This document shows, one piece after another, positions 5,611 to 9,005 of a stretch of DNA of 9,005 bases. This stretch comes from Planctomycetota bacterium (GTDB lineage: Bacteria; Planctomycetota; Brocadiia; SM23-32): assembly GCA_018334735.1 (NCBI GenBank), contig JAGXLK010000061.1:1-9005 (forward strand). The letters are read 5' to 3'. Under the pieces are notes generated by a model. That model searched no databases. It was not told where the DNA came from and was given only the letters and a program-made list of their open reading frames with translations. The number at the start of each line of letters is the position of its first letter. The first letter of the stretch is position 1. The translations under genes were made by a program, and so were the position numbers.

Positions 5611-7155
5611 ATGGCATCTGTAGCCGATCAGCAGGAAGATAACCCGCAAAAGCCAAACGTCGTTTTGATCGTGATGGATGATATGGGATTCTCTGACCCG
5701 GGATGTTATGGGGGCGAAGTCGAGACCCCCAATCTCAACGGGTTGGCCGAACAAGGGTTGCGGTTCACCCAGTTCTATAACACCGGACGCTGCTGGCCGT
5801 CGCGGTCCTGCATGATGACGGGGTTCTACGCGCAGCAGATATGCATGGATCCCCCCGATGGAAAAACGCACTATCGCCCTTCCTGGCAACGACTGTTGCC
5901 GCACTATCTTCGCCAGGTCGGGTATCGAAGCTACCACTCCGGCAAATGGCACATAAGCAACGTGCAAAAACCCGAAGAGTTCGGGGAATTCGATATAAGC
6001 TGGGGAACACAGATCGAACAAGGGAAACACTTCTTCGGGGAAGAGGGCGAAAAGAAATTTTCCTCAACCGCCATCACCGATCATGCCCTTGAGTGCCTCC
6101 GTGACCACGAAACCAACCATCGCGGCTCGCCCTTCTTCCAGTACGTATGCTACACCGCACCCCACTTCCCCGTTCAGGCCGAACCGGAAGATATCGATAA
6201 ATACCGGCGGCGTTACGACGAGGGTTGGGACATCATGCGCGAACGCCGCTGGCAACGTCTTCGTGAAATGGGCATCGTGAATTGTCCGCTGTCGGAACGG
6301 GAGCCGGACTTAAAAGCACCCTGGTACAAAGAGGAATACGGAGAACGTTACGGTCCGGGCGAAATCGAGTATGCCGTCCCATGGGATTCATTGACAGATG
6401 AACAAAAAGAGTTCCAGGCCACCAAAATGGCCATCCATGCCGGGATGGTCGATCGCACCGACCGCGAGATCGGACGTTTACTCGATCAGCTCCGAGAAAT
6501 GAACGTTTACGATGACACACTTGTTCTGTTTTTGTCCGACAACGGGGCGAGTGCAGAGATTATGATCCGAGCCGGCGGACACGATCCCATGGCTCCGCCG
6601 GGCTCCGAAACAACGCATCTGTGTCTTGGCCCGGGCTGGTCCAACTGCAGCAATTCGCCATTCAGACGACACAAAATCTGGGTTCATGAAGGCGGTGTAG
6701 CCACTCCGATGATTGCCTCCTGGCCCAACGGTATCGCCGCCCGGGGCGAGCTCCGTCACGACATGGGCCATTGCATCGATTTCCTGCCCACAATCCTCGA
6801 ACTTGCCGGCATACGCCCTGGCGACATCCCGTTCCCGGCGGATGCCCCGCCACTCCCCGGTAGAAGTCTGGCGCCCACTTTCGGTGAAGACGATAGCATC
6901 GAGCACTCGCATATCTTTTTCCACCATTCAGGGAACCGTGCTCTCCGGATCGGCAATTGGAAAATCGTCAGCGCATCGGATTCGGGCCCCGTGGGCTCGA
7001 TGGACGACGATTGGGCTCTTTATGACCTGTCGACCGACCGCAGTGAGATGAATGACCTTTCCAAAGAGAAGCCCGATCGGTGCCGCGAAATGCAGGGATT
7101 CTGGCGGGAATGCGAAGAAACTTATCGTCAGGATGCAGGGAAACTCCCGGGCTAA
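5611..7155 (+). CDS. Formylglycine-dependent sulfatase (arylsulfatase family, S1)
   Basis: The 514-residue enzyme should hydrolyse sulfate esters, probably from a sulfated glycan. The signature C61-W-P-S-R65-S-C-M-M-T-G marks C61 as the residue converted to formylglycine. Metal ligands are D23-D24 (VLIVMDDMG) and D310-N311 (FLSDNG). Further active-site residues in family positions are K112 and H114 (SGKWH), H185 (TAPHFPV) and K355 near HEGG (359-362). LYDLSTDRSEMNDLS (470-484) is the usual C-terminal subdomain motif. The full fold is present, similar to AtsA-type arylsulfatases. AGGAGAGG ends 3 nt before the ATG, so the start is well supported. Unusually, there is no signal peptide: residues 1-15 are polar and the next hydrophobic stretch is the first catalytic-fold strand, and the upstream in-frame sequence is not hydrophobic either. 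It may act in the cytoplasm on imported sulfated oligosaccharides. No maturation enzyme is encoded here. Substrate unknown. Confidence 0.93.
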   Translation: MASVADQQEDNPQKPNVVLIVMDDMGFSDPGCYGGEVETPNLNGLAEQGLRFTQFYNTGRCWPSRSCMMTGFYAQQICMDPPDGKTHYRPSWQRLLPHYLRQVGYRSYHSGKWHISNVQKPEEFGEFDISWGTQIEQGKHFFGEEGEKKFSSTAITDHALECLRDHETNHRGSPFFQYVCYTAPHFPVQAEPEDIDKYRRRYDEGWDIMRERRWQRLREMGIVNCPLSEREPDLKAPWYKEEYGERYGPGEIEYAVPWDSLTDEQKEFQATKMAIHAGMVDRTDREIGRLLDQLREMNVYDDTLVLFLSDNGASAEIMIRAGGHDPMAPPGSETTHLCLGPGWSNCSNSPFRRHKIWVHEGGVATPMIASWPNGIAARGELRHDMGHCIDFLPTILELAGIRPGDIPFPADAPPLPGRSLAPTFGEDDSIEHSHIFFHHSGNRALRIGNWKIVSASDSGPVGSMDDDWALYDLSTDRSEMNDLSKEKPDRCREMQGFWRECEETYRQDAGKLPG

Positions 7156-7163
7156 ACTGAATC

Positions 7164-9005
7164 TTACTTCAATCTCTCATTCATTTCCTTCACCGTCCGA
7201 AGCGCATCCGAGGGATTGCTGGCGCCGATGATAAGGTGACTGGGGGCCCCTCTGCCGCCGGGCTGGCCGTTGGCGCGGGTCCTTACCGGAAGTGACATCA
7301 TTACAATGGCATGCCCAAGACCCGGGAAATCTTTATTGACCTCCAGCGGTAACCAGTGCACCCAGTCTTTGCAGTCGGCGAACTTCCACATTAAACCGTT
7401 GGACTGATCATTGCCCACAAGTATATCGGCCTCCACCGGGTTTTTACCGTAGCGGGTCCAACCAAAACCTGACATATATGTGTAATTCGTCGTCGCGCGA
7501 GGACCTGCTGTCGTCGTTTTGGCCTCAATATTGTATTTTTCCCTCAACCACGTGGCCAATTCCTCGCCGACCGGCCGGTAACGCCGATCCCCGCACCCGA
7601 TGAGTAGTTCCTTGCCCCGCCGTTTCTCCAAAAACTCGCCGATTTCAGCCGGCGCAAGAATCTCAGTCGCGCGAAGTTTCTCACCCTTTTCGTAGGCTTG
7701 ACTCTTTTCAAAGATCGCATCCGGAGTCTCGCCGTCAGGTTCGGTCCGTCCAAACAAACGGACTTTTCCCTGCGGCGCAATGGCATATCCTGCCGCGCGA
7801 GAAACCGGCAGCCAGGTTTCAAAACGAAGGTACCGCCCGTCCATATGAGCCGGCTTAGCCTCCCGAGCTGTATATCCTCTATCAACAAGCTGCATCTTGA
7901 TCCTACCCTTCTTAATTTCGGCCGGAACAGGAACTCTGAGGCGCGCGTCAAAAACGACAGGCGTTTCTTCCCATCTATCCTCCGCCAGCACCGCCATCAT
8001 GACACGTCCCCCGGCCAGTGTGCTGACGAAATATCCGCGTTCCCATAAATAGTTAGCCTGAGTATTGGTGAAAGTCACGTAAAAGTTGTCAATCCCCTCT
8101 CTCTTACGAGGGATGGCGTAGATCGCCCGAACCGGTCGATCAGTTTCGAACATGTACTCCCGATATTCGGGATTGTTGCGGAAGATGTGGAACCAGTCGG
8201 GATCATCCCCGCGCTGGGAACGCAGCATGCGACCGTATGCCGGCACCAGTTCTCGCTTTACGCCCCGTTTTTCGAGCTCTTTTGCCAGCCAATGTTCGTA
8301 TCGTTTAGTTTCAGGATTGTAATCGAGCTGGCGATGATGGGTCAATCCGAGCCCCATTTCGTAAGGTGCAGCCTGCCAGTACTCAAACCCCACGGGGTAT
8401 CCACTGAGCATAGCCTCACCTTCACCAAACTTGTGCTCCACAATGGCTACCTGCTCGTGACGCGAAGCGTAAAATGCCCGGGCCTTGCCATCCGTTGGCT
8501 CAAGCACCGCGTAAGTGCTCGCCTCGAACTTGTAATCGTGCGGGGGGATCGAAACATACGAACCTTCCGGGTGTGTCGTCACCAGTCTGTCGGGTCGGAT
8601 GGGCGCTGGAACCCGGAACCCGGCGAATTCCGCCCCAAAAACATCCGCCAGAGGCAGTCCTTTGCGTCTAACCCCAAATTCATCGTATAGACCGGGCGCC
8701 CCAAATCCCAGAAGAATACCGCCCCCTCGAACCCACTGCCGGATCGTTTTGCTAACCCCATCTGGCAACGTATGAGTCGACGGTAGAATCAAAATTCTGT
8801 AATTCTTAAGATTTTCCGCGAGGCCGTTCTCAGCAATGTAATCGAACTGAAAATAGGATCTGGCGAGAAGATGGCCCCATGCCATTGCGCTTTTGAACCA
8901 ACGACTGTTCTTGTCGCGCCGTAGACTGCTCTGGCTCCACAGTACAGCAATCGGCGCGTCTGCCGGACGGGTGTTGAGAATCAGCGCAGAAAGTTCCTGA
9001 CAGCG
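7164..9005 (-). CDS. GH42/beta-galactosidase-like protein, C-terminal part (runs off right edge)
   Basis: The frame is open to the window edge, so the N-terminus is missing and the Met at 8885 is internal; 613 residues are visible. Residues about 16-210 form a class I glutamine-amidotransferase-like domain as in the trimerisation domain of GH42 enzymes: APIAVLWSQSS (17-27), YRILILPSTHTLPD (69-82), WVRGGGILLGFGAPG (91-105), and EGEAMLSGYPVGFEYWQ (195-211). The position of the amidotransferase nucleophile has no Cys, so it is structural. Residues about 285-415 look like beta-rich accessory strands, and about 440-613 form an alpha/beta domain (KELLIGCGD, ADILVGNDQSNG, HLIIGASNPSDALRTVKEM) seen in several PVC-group carbohydrate-active proteins. 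The catalytic TIM barrel, if present, lies outside, so activity on galactosides or other sugars is unproven. Stop codons of this and the sulfatase gene converge with 8 bp between and no terminator hairpin. Confidence 0.75.
   Translation of the reverse strand, partial: RCQELSALILNTRPADAPIAVLWSQSSLRRDKNSRWFKSAMAWGHLLARSYFQFDYIAENGLAENLKNYRILILPSTHTLPDGVSKTIRQWVRGGGILLGFGAPGLYDEFGVRRKGLPLADVFGAEFAGFRVPAPIRPDRLVTTHPEGSYVSIPPHDYKFEASTYAVLEPTDGKARAFYASRHEQVAIVEHKFGEGEAMLSGYPVGFEYWQAAPYEMGLGLTHHRQLDYNPETKRYEHWLAKELEKRGVKRELVPAYGRMLRSQRGDDPDWFHIFRNNPEYREYMFETDRPVRAIYAIPRKREGIDNFYVTFTNTQANYLWERGYFVSTLAGGRVMMAVLAEDRWEETPVVFDARLRVPVPAEIKKGRIKMQLVDRGYTAREAKPAHMDGRYLRFETWLPVSRAAGYAIAPQGKVRLFGRTEPDGETPDAIFEKSQAYEKGEKLRATEILAPAEIGEFLEKRRGKELLIGCGDRRYRPVGEELATWLREKYNIEAKTTTAGPRATTNYTYMSGFGWTRYGKNPVEADILVGNDQSNGLMWKFADCKDWVHWLPLEVNKDFPGLGHAIVMMSLPVRTRANGQPGGRGAPSHLIIGASNPSDALRTVKEMNERLK

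Overview
The window looks like a piece of chromosome from a polysaccharide-degrading bacterium of the PVC group, most likely Lentisphaerota, Kiritimatiellota or Verrucomicrobiota. The evidence is a pseudopilin whose [23 protein letters not shown] N-terminus is expanded into large paralogous families in those phyla, a formylglycine-type sulfatase, a GH42-like protein, a lipoprotein of a toroid type that I recall from planctomycetes and verrucomicrobia, and a hydroxypyruvate-isomerase-like TIM barrel. The phylum is inferred from protein style and is not proven here. There are no rRNA, tRNA, CRISPR or insertion-sequence signals.

Layout, left to right. A 13-bp perfect hairpin (35-72) lies beside the 3' end of a minus-strand sugar isomerase/hydroxypyruvate isomerase-like gene (81-860). 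A divergent intergenic region with promoter-like elements separates it from a small plus-strand STAS/SEC14-like protein (1147-1572). A perfect extended -10 promoter then leads to a large plus-strand lipoprotein with an alpha-helical toroid character and unknown activity (1780-3633). Converging on it is a minus-strand type II secretion-like pseudopilin (3688-4551, probable TTG start). The region 4552-4992 holds the pseudopilin promoter and short coding-like fragments. Next come a 151-residue lipoprotein made almost only of a SecD P1-head domain (4993-5448), a sulfatase without a recognisable signal peptide (5611-7155), and, converging on it with 8 bp between the stop codons, the C-terminal 613 residues of a GH42/beta-galactosidase-like protein that runs off the right edge (7164-9005).

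Genes are mostly single units with their own promoter-like sequences and mixed orientation, so this is not one tight operon. Functionally, the sulfatase, the GH42-like protein, the toroid lipoprotein and possibly the isomerase fit breakdown of a sulfated, galactose- or uronate-type polysaccharide. That link is inference from family and proximity. The least explained items are the orphan SecD-head lipoprotein, the toroid lipoprotein, the unsecreted-looking sulfatase and the short coding remnant at 4718-4926. I found no convincing new multi-gene defence or mobile system.
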